This document shows, piece after piece, positions 47,730 through 56,320 of a DNA stretch of 64,000 bases. Numbering within the stretch: the first letter of the stretch is position 1; every line of letters starts with the position of its first letter. The notes under the pieces were generated by a model. It saw nothing but the letters and a program-made list of their open reading frames with translations. It was not told the DNA's origin and ran no database searches. The translations under genes and the position numbers were made by a program. Location: the NCBI RefSeq assembly GCF_947503045.1, contig NZ_CANNCF010000001.1, forward strand, positions 434,001 through 498,000, given 5' to 3'. The stretch comes from an uncultured Tateyamaria sp. Lineage in GTDB: Bacteria; Pseudomonadota; Alphaproteobacteria; Rhodobacterales; Rhodobacteraceae.

Positions 47730-48617
47730 ATGAAGGAGGAGAAGACCACCCCGCTGCGCGCGCGGATGATCGAATATATGCGTATTCGTGGAATGTCCCC
47801 GAAGACCCAGCAGGCCCATATCAGAGCAGTCAGGTACTTTGCCGAGTTTATAGGGCGCTCACCTGATACTGCCACGCCGGACGAGTTGCGCGCATATCAG
47901 CTTCACATCACAGATACCGGGGTCTCGACGGGCGTGTTCAATGCCAGGATCGTGTCGCTACGGTTCTTCTTTGGCATGACCTGTGGGCGCGAAGAGATGA
48001 AGCGTTACATGCAGTTCGGACGCAAGGCGAAGAAGTTGCCCGTTGTCTTGAGCGTCGAGGAGGTCGGCGATCTTCTGGCGGCGGTTCCGGGACCGGGCTT
48101 GAAATATCGCGCAGCCTTGGGGATCAGCTATGGCGCTGGTTTGCGCGCATCTGAGGTCTGCAATCTCAAGGTCTCGGATATCGACAGCGACTGGATGCTG
48201 ATCCATGTCGACGAAGGCAAGAATGACAAGGACCGCAAGGCCATGTTGTCGCCCGCTTTGCTCGATCTGCCGCGCGACTATTGGCGCGAGGCACGGCCCG
48301 AGGGATGGCTGTTTCCGGGCAAACCCAAGATCATGGCCCTGTCCCCGCGCCAACTGAACCGCGCGTTCACGTCTGCCAAGCATATGGCAGGCATCAACAA
48401 ACCCGCGACCCTGCACACCCTTCGGCACAGCTTTGCGACCCATCTTCTCGAGGCTGGTACGGATGTTCGGGTGATCCAGGTGCTTCTCGGTCATTCAATG
48501 CTCTGCACGACAGCGCGCTATACGCATGTCGCGACCAAGACCATTCGTGGCACCGTCAGCCCCTGCGAGATGTTGGAGACGCTGCAGGATCATACTGTCA
48601 GACGGGGATTGGAGTAG
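47730..48617 (+). CDS. IS91-associated tyrosine recombinase
   Basis: The 295-residue XerD-like recombinase has a SAM-like N-terminal domain (ARMIEYMRIRGMSPKTQQAHI) and a catalytic domain with Arg in GAGLRASEVCNL, HTLRHSFATHLLE, LGHSMLCTTARYTHV (His and Tyr nucleophile). All catalytic residues are present. It ends 12 bp before the HUH transposase; this pair occurs in a subgroup of IS91 elements. Confidence 0.85.
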   Translation: MKEEKTTPLRARMIEYMRIRGMSPKTQQAHIRAVRYFAEFIGRSPDTATPDELRAYQLHITDTGVSTGVFNARIVSLRFFFGMTCGREEMKRYMQFGRKAKKLPVVLSVEEVGDLLAAVPGPGLKYRAALGISYGAGLRASEVCNLKVSDIDSDWMLIHVDEGKNDKDRKAMLSPALLDLPRDYWREARPEGWLFPGKPKIMALSPRQLNRAFTSAKHMAGINKPATLHTLRHSFATHLLEAGTDVRVIQVLLGHSMLCTTARYTHVATKTIRGTVSPCEMLETLQDHTVRRGLE

Positions 48618-48629
48618 CGGCTCGGGCGG

Positions 48630-49829
48630 TTGCCGCGCCCAAAGCTGGAGATTGCAGATATCTTTCGGAAGTATGGCCCAGCATATCGCCGGGCCAATGC
48701 AGGTCATGTCAGTCTCGGCCAACTGAAGGTGATGTCGGCGATTGAAGCCTGCCGAACCGAGGCGCTCGGCGGGCATGTAGCGGGATGTGCCAAATGCGGC
48801 CACCATCACATCGCGTACAACAGTTGCAAGAACCGCCATTGCCCCAAATGCCAGGGACCTGCCGCACGTGACTGGATGGAGGCACGCACCGAGGACCTGC
48901 TACCGGTCGAGTACTTCCACGTCGTCTTCACAATGCCCGCAGAGATCGCTCGCATTGCGTATTGGAACCCAAAGGCGGTCTATGGCCTGTTGTTCAGCGC
49001 ATCAGCGCAAACCGTGATGACCATCGCCGCCGACCCCAAGCGGTTCGGTGCAAAGGTCGGCATGACCAGTGTGCTTCATACTTGGGGATCCGCGCTGACG
49101 CACCATCCCCACATCCACATGATCGTGCCGGGCGGCGGCCTGTCACCCGACGGCACGAGGTGGGTAGCCTGTAGACCGGGGTTCTTCCTGCATGTGCGCG
49201 TTTTGGCGCGACTGTTCAGACGTCTGTTCCTGGAAGGGTTGATAGAGTTGCATCGAGCGGGAGCTCTTATGTTCTTTGGTGACAACGCAGGACTGGCGGA
49301 TGCCGTTGCCTTCACCAAATGGCTCGCCCCGTTACGCAAAACCGACTGGGTCGTCTATGCCAAGCCTCCGTTTGGCGGGCCAGAGGCGGTGCTGGCACAT
49401 CTGAGCCGCTATACCCACCGGGTCGCGATCTCGAACCATCGGTTGATCAACGCCGATGCCGATACCGTAGCTTTCCGCTGGAAGGTTTACCGGATCAAAC
49501 GTGGTGACCGCCAAAAGGTCATGCGCTTGGCCACACCCGAGTTCATCCGCCGTTTCCTGATCCACGTTCTGCCTGACGGATTCCACCGTATCCGCCACTT
49601 TGGCTTGTTGGCCAGTTCGGCACGCAAATCAAACATCACGAAGATCGGAGCTTTGCTCGGCGATCAACGCACCGACCAAAACGATGAACCAGAGCCGGCG
49701 CCCGAGATCGCCCCTCATACTTTACGCGAGCCATGCCCATGTTGCGGTGGCGATATGCGCATCATCGAGATCTTCCGCCGTGGCCAGAAACCAATGTCAC
49801 GCGCGCCACCACAGGAGCACGCCGCATGA
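48630..49829 (+). CDS. IS91-family HUH transposase
   Basis: This 399-residue rolling-circle transposase has an N-terminal zinc-binding region (CAKCGHHHIAYNSCKNRHCPKC), the HUH motif in HHPHIHMIVPGGG and a Tyr-containing segment HLSRYTHRVAISNHRL. The start is a TTG at 48630 or another non-ATG codon nearby. A C-terminal CPCCGG pair ends the protein. It looks intact. Confidence 0.88.
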   Translation: MPRPKLEIADIFRKYGPAYRRANAGHVSLGQLKVMSAIEACRTEALGGHVAGCAKCGHHHIAYNSCKNRHCPKCQGPAARDWMEARTEDLLPVEYFHVVFTMPAEIARIAYWNPKAVYGLLFSASAQTVMTIAADPKRFGAKVGMTSVLHTWGSALTHHPHIHMIVPGGGLSPDGTRWVACRPGFFLHVRVLARLFRRLFLEGLIELHRAGALMFFGDNAGLADAVAFTKWLAPLRKTDWVVYAKPPFGGPEAVLAHLSRYTHRVAISNHRLINADADTVAFRWKVYRIKRGDRQKVMRLATPEFIRRFLIHVLPDGFHRIRHFGLLASSARKSNITKIGALLGDQRTDQNDEPEPAPEIAPHTLREPCPCCGGDMRIIEIFRRGQKPMSRAPPQEHAA

Positions 49830-50243
49830 TCAGATGCGTCACCACTCACCTCGATACGCTCCGATCGTCTTCGGATGATCTGTCCAAACCGCTTGTGGCA
49901 ATCATCCGAATTGGTGGTCTCTATCGCATCGTCAGCACTCGATCTACGCAATACTCACAATCAAGCTGGCGAAAAACGAATGCGGCAAGCGCTTCAAGCA
50001 CAGTCGACCGCGCGCTCGTGGCTAAGTCAGTCTCAACCGCCAGCGCTCTTTCCCCATAGACAGATCCCAGATCCCCGCAGCTTCCTCCTTCCGAGGTTTG
50101 TCAACGCGGGCCGCCCGCCTCGCGAGTAGGAAATATTGCACCTCGGCCCGCATCGAAAAATCTTCAGGGAAGCGGAAGTTCGCTGCGACAGCGGCGGAAG
50201 CTTCCTGGCTTTCAAAAAGCGGGCATTCAGTTGTGGCGATTGG
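49830..50243 (+). other. non-coding 3' end of IS91-type element and flank
   Basis: This is a 414-bp gene-free stretch: the likely terminus of the IS91-type element up to about 50130, then a flank that holds AAGCGGAAGTTCGCTGC (50170-50186), a motif repeated at 60151. I see no gene. Confidence 0.45.
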
Positions 50244-50708
50244 TCAAACCAAGACCGCTGCCCGAGATTGAACCATCGCAGCAATCGCCGTTTGTACTTC
50301 GGCACTGAGTTCCGTTTGCTGTTCTCCTGCGTCGATTTCGACGATTAGCGAAAACCTGATTTCTGGCAGCCTGTCTTGAAGGAGATTCTTTGACTTCCAC
50401 CAGCCGGTGACTGAGTGGACAGCAATCAAGTTTAGGCGCGCTAAGTCAGACGCCTTGCACGTAATCTGATCGATATGTGGTGATCCCACATCGCGTCGGT
50501 CGCTTTCGAAAAGCCAAAGATCTTCCTCCACACTTAATGGCCCAACGGGAGGTTCGGCAACTTTGCTGACATTGGCCATGAAACGGTCAGCTTGTTCGTC
50601 TGCGCGATTTACCTTGAACCGCAGATTGTGAGACGCGTAGCGGTACCGGGACCCACGCGATGTCTCCGACGGGTTGGGAGCGACAAAGGTGCTTAGTGCC
50701 GCGCGCAT
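50244..50708 (-). CDS. hypothetical protein, possibly remnant
   Basis: This frame of about 155 residues (start set at the inner Met, MRAALSTFVAPNPSETS) has no recognised domain. Composition is protein-like (LRFKVNRADEQADRFM, IRFSLIVEIDAGEQQTELS) rather than the low-complexity pattern of antisense shadows, and nothing better is on the other strand. Wedged between two insertion elements, it may be the tail of an interrupted gene. Confidence 0.4.
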   Translation of the reverse strand: MRAALSTFVAPNPSETSRGSRYRYASHNLRFKVNRADEQADRFMANVSKVAEPPVGPLSVEEDLWLFESDRRDVGSPHIDQITCKASDLARLNLIAVHSVTGWWKSKNLLQDRLPEIRFSLIVEIDAGEQQTELSAEVQTAIAAMVQSRAAVLV

Positions 50709-50808
50709 TGTCACTTCGGCGCTCCCCAGCGCCCGCAAAAGCGGCAACCGGCCACGGCAAGGTGAAGAGTTTCATCTCGTTGTGAACATCGCTTCCGGTC
50801 TTCTCAGA

Positions 50809-51616
50809 GGCATTGCCAACTTGCCGTCGCTTTCGGTGGAGCTTAGGCGGCCTTCATGAACATACCAACTGGGATGCACGCCTGAAAGGTTACGGGTTCC
50901 CACGTGAAGTCGTTGCCTACGCCGTGTGGGCCTACCACCGGTTCGCGCTGAGCACAGTGGATGTAGAGGATCTGCTCGCCGTGCGAGGCGTTGTCGTCAG
51001 CCGGGGAACCGTTCGCGAATGGGTGAACCGGTTTGGTCGGCATTTCGCAGATTGCATCAAGCGCGACCGGCCCGCTGCAGCAGATAAGTGGCACCTCGAT
51101 GAAGTTGTCGTGCCAATCAACGGGGCGAAGATGTGGTTGTGGCGGGCCGTGGATGGGAACGGGGATGCGCTCGACATTCTGGTTCAGCCAAGGCGAAACG
51201 CCAAAGCGGCCAGGCGCTTCTTGCGGCAACTGTTCGCCCGTTTTGGCCGGCCCCGCGTTATCATAACGGACAAATTGCGAAGCTATATCAAACCGATCCG
51301 TCAGCTGGTGCCAGAAGCCGGCCACCGCGCGCACAAAGGGATCAATAACCGGATCGCGGGGCCGCACCGACCTACGCGGAAGCGAGAGAAACTCATGGGC
51401 CTATTCAAATCGCCCTGGCAGGCACAGAGATTTTTGGCTGCCCATGATCAAATCAACACCGTCTTTCGACCCCGTCGCTACCAACTCTCCACAATCTCGT
51501 ATCGCCACGCCAGGGCCGACGCTTTCGGCCTCTGGAAAGACTATGCTGCCGAAATGACCGCTTGAACGGCAAAGACCCCAATCCCCTCAATCAGGCGAAA
51601 ACAAGTTGGAAATCCC
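50809..51616 (+). mobile_element. IS6-family element
   Basis: GGCATTGCCAACTTG at 50809-50823 and CAAGTTGGAAATCCC at 51602-51616 form 15-bp terminal inverted repeats with 13 matches. The 808-bp length is typical for IS6. The flanks (TTCTCAGA left, TACGATAC right) are not the 8-bp target duplication expected of a simple insertion. Confidence 0.8.
50813..51565 (+). CDS. IS6-family transposase with altered DDE site
   Basis: This is a 250-residue frame; the true start is probably downstream, near the segment RLKGYGFPREVVAYAVWAYHRF. The first Asp (KWHLDEVVVPI) and second Asp (VIITDKLRSY) are present. In the family the third acidic residue lies in NNRAENSHQPTR; here that stretch reads NNRIAGPHRPTR, so the Glu is missing. 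The protein is otherwise full length (MGLFKSPWQAQRFL), but it is probably inactive. Confidence 0.85.
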   Translation: MPTCRRFRWSLGGLHEHTNWDARLKGYGFPREVVAYAVWAYHRFALSTVDVEDLLAVRGVVVSRGTVREWVNRFGRHFADCIKRDRPAAADKWHLDEVVVPINGAKMWLWRAVDGNGDALDILVQPRRNAKAARRFLRQLFARFGRPRVIITDKLRSYIKPIRQLVPEAGHRAHKGINNRIAGPHRPTRKREKLMGLFKSPWQAQRFLAAHDQINTVFRPRRYQLSTISYRHARADAFGLWKDYAAEMTA

Positions 51617-51775
51617 TACGATACACCAAATTCTACCGCTAATATATTCACCCAAAATCGTAATTTCTGAATCTCTCAAATCGCAACTCAAAAAAGCTGA
51701 AATACGCCACTAAGTCTCTCGATCAACCGTGACAATGAACAGCCTACTATTGCCCGAAAATTGTGAGCACAAATT

Positions 51776-53377
51776 TCACTTCGCTTTTGGCGCATTATCT
51801 GAATTGAAAAGGTCATTGGCTGTGTGCCAATCGAATAGTTTCACGAGTTTGTCGCGCTGTTCGATGGGTTGGGTATTCTCGCGATTTATGGCCTTGCGCT
51901 TGTCTTCGGGGATCAGGCTGACGATCCCGGCGGCGATGGCGACCGAGGCGGATGTCCCCGCAAAGCGGGTAAAAAGTGACCCGATTTCATAGTATTGATC
52001 GTTATCGTATTGATCGTTTTCGTCCTCCTCCGGATACTGATAGGGGGATGGATTGTACCCTGCTTGACGGGGTAGGTCCGTCGTGACGATATCGCGGGCA
52101 GGGAATTCCCTGCCTGTCAATCTCGGTGGGTCCAAATCCTTGTCAATCGCGGCCCATGGGTCGATCTTGCGCTCCCCGTCCTCGCGGTCAAAACGAGGCA
52201 ATTCCGTGCTCAGCGTTTTGATCATCCAGCCATGGTGACCGATGACGGTGGTCTGCGTGGGTGAATAACTCAGGTCTTCGCCCTTGTCGTCGCAAGCCCC
52301 CACGGCCCAAGGGCCATGCGGGTCGGTGCATGCCGATGCGGGGTAAACCGGGTGGGACAAATCCTCATTTCCGGCGGCGCAAAGCACGATAGTTTCCTGG
52401 CACAGATCCATGAAGTCTTCATGCAGACGATCCCACAACTTGTTTTCCTCTTCCTGCATTTGTTGCGCGTCCTTGGACAGCGGTTTCGCACGATCACGCG
52501 GTCGATCCCACGAATCCGCGATCACCACGATATCCGGTTCGACCAATTTCGCGTATTCCACGGCGGATCGTAGCATCGAAGCGCTCGGGGCGGCGGAAAT
52601 GGAGATCGGGACAATTCGGCAAAACGGATTGATCCCGCAATAGGGAAGCGGCAGCCAATCGGCAGAGGAAAGAACAACATCGTCTATGATTTCGCCGTTT
52701 TCGTGTTTCAAGCCGCGCAGAAATGCAGGCTCACGAAAACAGATGCTGGTGGGCCGCGCTCCGATCAGCCCGGCGACGGCCGTTCCATGGGCGCCGAACA
52801 CGCGAAAGGGTCGTTCTGAACTATGCCCGTGCTCGATCTCGGCAACGATGGCCTTGGCAAGGTCGGTGTTTTGCTTGCTCGCCTTGTCCCCCAGCCACGC
52901 GCGGGATTTGACATCCGCGTCTAGAAAATACTTGTCGCCCTTGTTTTCGTTACCGTCCTTGAAACGCAGAAACTCCCCATGTGCGGTATGACTGAAATCG
53001 CGCATCAACCCGGTATCCATGGCCCCGCATAAATTCGGGTGCTTATAGTCGACAGGCGTGTCGATCAACGCGATGCGCGCCGGGCGAGGCGGAACCGGAA
53101 CCTGCGTGTCCGTGTCGCCCTTGTCTTTACGCTGCGAAACCGCCTTTTTGCCGGTGTTCTTGTTGCCCATCGCGACGCTAGCGGCACCTTCCCAGGGCTC
53201 GCCTCCATATTCCGACAATTTGTCGACGATTTGCAGCACGTGAAGGTGCCACAGTGCGTGGAAGGCCGGGCGAAACCCCGTTCCCAGCGGGTGGCAGTAA
53301 CGTTCATCGTCCTGCTTGGGCTTCTGATAAGAGGGATGCGGATGACGTCCATGGGGGTGTTTTTGACTATGTGCCAT
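51776..53377 (-). CDS. S8 subtilisin-like protease without signal peptide
   Basis: The 533-residue protein begins MAHSQKHPHGRHPHP after GGGAGAAAAAAG. The triad is readable: Asp 106 in ALIDTPVD, His 197 in FGAHGTAVAG, Ser 476 in AGTSASVA, with the oxyanion Asn 337 in CAAGNED. Unusual parts are a His-rich N-terminus, a long insert between Asp and His, and an acidic/Tyr stretch (about 449-464) just before the Ser. There is no signal peptide, so it acts inside the cell or leaves by a non-Sec route. It lies 11 bp after the haloperoxidase-like gene, in one operon with it. Confidence 0.88.
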   Translation of the reverse strand: MAHSQKHPHGRHPHPSYQKPKQDDERYCHPLGTGFRPAFHALWHLHVLQIVDKLSEYGGEPWEGAASVAMGNKNTGKKAVSQRKDKGDTDTQVPVPPRPARIALIDTPVDYKHPNLCGAMDTGLMRDFSHTAHGEFLRFKDGNENKGDKYFLDADVKSRAWLGDKASKQNTDLAKAIVAEIEHGHSSERPFRVFGAHGTAVAGLIGARPTSICFREPAFLRGLKHENGEIIDDVVLSSADWLPLPYCGINPFCRIVPISISAAPSASMLRSAVEYAKLVEPDIVVIADSWDRPRDRAKPLSKDAQQMQEEENKLWDRLHEDFMDLCQETIVLCAAGNEDLSHPVYPASACTDPHGPWAVGACDDKGEDLSYSPTQTTVIGHHGWMIKTLSTELPRFDREDGERKIDPWAAIDKDLDPPRLTGREFPARDIVTTDLPRQAGYNPSPYQYPEEDENDQYDNDQYYEIGSLFTRFAGTSASVAIAAGIVSLIPEDKRKAINRENTQPIEQRDKLVKLFDWHTANDLFNSDNAPKAK

Positions 53378-53388
53378 CTTTTTTCTCC

Positions 53389-54408
53389 CTATTGCAGCCA
53401 TTCCGCGCGGACGAGGCGGATTTGATCTTGCAGAATATCTTCGAACATCGGGGCACACAGGCGCGCCAGTGTTTCGCCGCCCTCGGTGTCCGATACGATG
53501 TGCAACCCGGCCCATTCCCGGTTCTTCGCCACCTCGGCTGCAGCACGGAACAGGGCAGCCCCGCCCGGATGCTCGGGGGCCGCGCGCGCAAACACTTCGG
53601 CGATCAGAAAGGACTGGAACGCGTGGTTGGACGGATAGGACGAATAGGCGGGCACCGGGATGAACGGTTCCAGCGTGGGATCCAACACGTGGGGGCGCGG
53701 CGCGTTGAAACGTTCCTTGTAGATCAGCCCGATCAGGCTGCCCAACCACAGGATCGTCTGAAACATCACCGCCGTCGCACTGCCGGGCGTGGTGACATCC
53801 GCACCCAGCGGCAGCATATAGGCCGTCAAGTCGTTGCCCGCCTCACGCCGGATGCGTTCCCGGCGAAAGGCCTCTTCGGGTTCTCGCAGTTGTTTCTGGT
53901 AGTCGTGCAGGGGCTCTATCTCAGCCAGCCTGTCGCGCACAGGCAGAGGCGCGGGCATTTCGTGCAACTCGAACCTGTCCCACCGATAACTGTCGCGGCG
54001 ATCATATAGCCGGTGCAACTCCCGCCACGGGACCTCGATCGTGGGCCAATCCAGCTCGGGTCCGCCGCCATATCCGCTGGACATTCCCGCAGCCGCCTGA
54101 AGGCCCTTGTGCAAGCCTTTGTGCAGAGATTTGTGGAGGCTCTTGTGCAGGGATTTGTGCAGCGCCTTGTGCAGCGCCTTGTGCAGCAGCCCACTAGTAT
54201 ACCCGGCCACGGCACTTTGGGCAAATCTGAATGCTTCGTCAGCATCGTCCTGGGCGGTCAATTCCACCATGATCCGGTCATTGTTGATTTTCAGAAATGC
54301 GGACTTGAGAATGTTTTTGACGTCATCCAGTGTTTGCTGCGGCCCGCTATGGTCAGGACGGTCGTTTTCGTAGCATTTCGTCGGGTCCGTTTTTTTGTCT
54401 TTTGGCAT
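53389..54408 (-). CDS. PAP2 / vanadium-haloperoxidase-like protein with LHKx repeats
   Basis: The 339-residue protein has the three-part phosphate/vanadate pocket of the PAP2 superfamily: K231-x6-R238-P239 (KERFNAPRP), PSNH (259-262) and R297-x5-H303-x3-D307 (NREWAGLHIVSD). Its size and the single soluble domain resemble vanadium haloperoxidase-type members more than small membrane phosphatases; I cannot decide between peroxidase and phosphatase activity. Residues 75-102 are seven tandem LHKx tetrapeptides. No signal peptide. It precedes the subtilase in a minus-strand unit. Confidence 0.82.
   Translation of the reverse strand: MPKDKKTDPTKCYENDRPDHSGPQQTLDDVKNILKSAFLKINNDRIMVELTAQDDADEAFRFAQSAVAGYTSGLLHKALHKALHKSLHKSLHKSLHKGLHKGLQAAAGMSSGYGGGPELDWPTIEVPWRELHRLYDRRDSYRWDRFELHEMPAPLPVRDRLAEIEPLHDYQKQLREPEEAFRRERIRREAGNDLTAYMLPLGADVTTPGSATAVMFQTILWLGSLIGLIYKERFNAPRPHVLDPTLEPFIPVPAYSSYPSNHAFQSFLIAEVFARAAPEHPGGAALFRAAAEVAKNREWAGLHIVSDTEGGETLARLCAPMFEDILQDQIRLVRAEWLQ
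54103..54186 (-). repeat. seven 12-bp repeats encoding LHKx
   Basis: The repeats LHKA, LHKA, LHKS, LHKS, LHKS, LHKG, LHKG lie in the haloperoxidase-like gene. At DNA level units such as CTTGTGCAGCGC recur with few changes, so slippage could change the copy number without a frameshift. Confidence 0.9.
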
Positions 54409-54433
54409 TTGGATAACCTGTCGTCTAAAGGGA

Positions 54434-56128
54434 TTAAATCAGTCCGTTTTGTTCAAAACTGCGCACCAGTCGTCGGCTTAGATCTATGGGCGTGCGCTGA
54501 ACCATGCGGTCGGTCCATTCCGCCAAGTCGTAATCCGGGCGCAATTGCCGAATCCGCGCCCGCAGGCGGCGCGCATCCCCCGTATTTCCGGCCAGGGCGG
54601 ATCCGGCCATGGCATAGCGCAAGGCGCCGATGAACCGCGGTTTACGAAACAGCGCGCGATTGGCAAAGGACAGGGCCAGTTTGTAATCGCCCTTGGCCAT
54701 GAAAATCATCGCACCGGTTACGTCATAGGTATATCGCCACGGGCTGTGCGCGCCGTTCTTCTGGCACCGCCAGAACGCGGATTCCGCCTGCGCGAAATCG
54801 CCCTGCATCATGCGAATGACGGCCAGATGATCCAAGTTCAAAGATAATCCCGGTGCGGAGCTATGGGCGCTCTCCAACAGCATGTCCGCCAAGTCGTTTT
54901 GCCCCAGCAGCATATGGGCCGAATAACCCGCAACACTGTGCCAAAGCGGCAGTAACGGGCTGGATGCCGATATCTCCGACAGCAATTGGCACAATCGCTC
55001 GCTGGACATTGGGCGGACCGCCTCGACACCTTCATTCTGCTTGAAGACTTGGGCAAACAGCAAAAGGCACTCCAGTTCCGCCGGGGCGCCGTTCTGGATC
55101 ATGTGATCTATCTGCGTTTCCACCGTAGAGATCATTTGCGGATCCAGTGAGAACAGCCCGGCAATTGCCGTCCAAGGAAACAGGTTCGGAGACTCATCTG
55201 GCAAGGAAACAGTGGCCAGATTGCGCAGGATTATTTCAGCCGTCATTGCGGCCAATTCCTCCGGTTCAAGATCGCTGGCGTTCACCGGATCGGAAATCCA
55301 AAGAATGCGCTGGTTCACCGCTTCTGTCAGGCGAAACCGCATCATGAGATTGCCATCCCGCCGCTCGGCCACGGCTTGCAACAGATGGCTGGGGCCATTG
55401 CCGTTCCGGATGGGCAATGGCACCACGGGAACGTCCCTGTCGCGCAGGTCATGAAGGGACAGAAAGGTGGTCAGCGACACAACGCGGATCGTGGCATCAA
55501 CGATCCCGTCGGCCTCATTGATGCAGGATTCCGAGAGGTTCGCCTGCAGCAGGGGCAGCACCCCAAGCTCAATCCGTTGTGCATTCCGTGCCGGTGACGA
55601 GGCATTCCAATGGGTCTTGGAGACCGGCGGCGCGTCCGGCTGAACGTCGGCTGCGCGGCTGTCGCGCAGCCATTCTTCAAACCCGTCGCAGCCGGGCAAA
55701 GATAAATCCACCCCTTCTAGAAACATCCCGTCCGCAGCGCCGGGGTCCTGGACTTTCAGACGCTCCGGGCACAGCGCTACCCGGCTTCGATTGGAGGTCA
55801 GAACTCCCTCTCCCAAAACCGCAAGATCCTGTTTCAACAGATACAATGCCGTGCGCAAATTGGCCGACGCCTTGGCGGGCGTTTCGCAGGACCAGAACAT
55901 GTCCAGCAAACTGCGTCTGGCTTTGCACAATTCGGGTGCCGAAAGAAGAACGGCAAGGATGGCAATTCTAAGCGGACTGGTGGGGGTGATGTCCGTGCCA
56001 TCGGACAGGTGCAATCGAAATGGCCCATGCAAACGGGCAAACGCACATGGCCTGGGGATGAACGGATCATCGGCGACCGAATTACCGGAGTGTAGCTGTC
56101 CGTCATTCATCACGTTTACACGCCCCAT
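54434..56128 (-). CDS. SARP-like regulator: wHTH, TolB-like and TPR domains
   Basis: This is a protein of about 564 residues; the start is uncertain (Met at 56128 or 56110, or a GTG at 56233). An OmpR/SARP-type winged helix comes first (LHGPFRLHLSDGTDITPTSPLRIAIL, then ASANLRTALYLLKQDL). A TolB-N-like domain follows (ELGVLPLLQANLSESC, ATIRVVSLTTF, then RRDGNLMMRFRLTEAVNQRILWI). The C-terminal half is TPR-like helices (YSAHMLLGQNDLADMLLESA, MAKGDYKLALSFANRALF). It probably controls the flanking protease genes; the two operons diverge around it. Confidence 0.78.
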   Translation of the reverse strand: MGRVNVMNDGQLHSGNSVADDPFIPRPCAFARLHGPFRLHLSDGTDITPTSPLRIAILAVLLSAPELCKARRSLLDMFWSCETPAKASANLRTALYLLKQDLAVLGEGVLTSNRSRVALCPERLKVQDPGAADGMFLEGVDLSLPGCDGFEEWLRDSRAADVQPDAPPVSKTHWNASSPARNAQRIELGVLPLLQANLSESCINEADGIVDATIRVVSLTTFLSLHDLRDRDVPVVPLPIRNGNGPSHLLQAVAERRDGNLMMRFRLTEAVNQRILWISDPVNASDLEPEELAAMTAEIILRNLATVSLPDESPNLFPWTAIAGLFSLDPQMISTVETQIDHMIQNGAPAELECLLLFAQVFKQNEGVEAVRPMSSERLCQLLSEISASSPLLPLWHSVAGYSAHMLLGQNDLADMLLESAHSSAPGLSLNLDHLAVIRMMQGDFAQAESAFWRCQKNGAHSPWRYTYDVTGAMIFMAKGDYKLALSFANRALFRKPRFIGALRYAMAGSALAGNTGDARRLRARIRQLRPDYDLAEWTDRMVQRTPIDLSRRLVRSFEQNGLI

Positions 56129-56242
56129 ACCTGCTTCAACGCTACCACCTGTACGTGAAACGACATAACAAAAATATTCACGCACCAATTCAAAAGGCAA
56201 TGACACGCCAGCGCCCGGGCAATTGATGCCCACGAAATGGCG

Positions 56243-56261
56243 CGATGACGTTTCGATGACG
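56243..56261 (+). promoter_or_regulatory. CGATGACG direct repeats, 11 bp apart
   Basis: Two identical octamers begin at 56243 and 56254 in the divergent regulator/protease spacer. Tandem repeats at 11-bp pitch are the usual binding geometry of OmpR/SARP winged-helix proteins, so this is a candidate site for the adjacent regulator. Confidence 0.5.
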
Positions 56262-56320
56262 GTACTGCTTTAGCTCTTTCTGAAGCCCGCAAATCCCAGC
56301 GGCGCATTCAGGAGGAAACA

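Larger units (their letters stand above)
47690..50130 (+). mobile_element. IS91-type two-gene element
   Basis: A tyrosine recombinase gene and a HUH transposase gene lie in tandem, with a conserved-looking non-coding 3' end that runs from 49830 to about 50130. IS91-type elements have no terminal inverted repeats, so both ends are estimates. Confidence 0.6.

Noticed and set aside
54103-54186. Possible CRISPR-like array
   Set aside because: The 12-bp units are contiguous, without spacers, and encode an in-frame peptide repeat.
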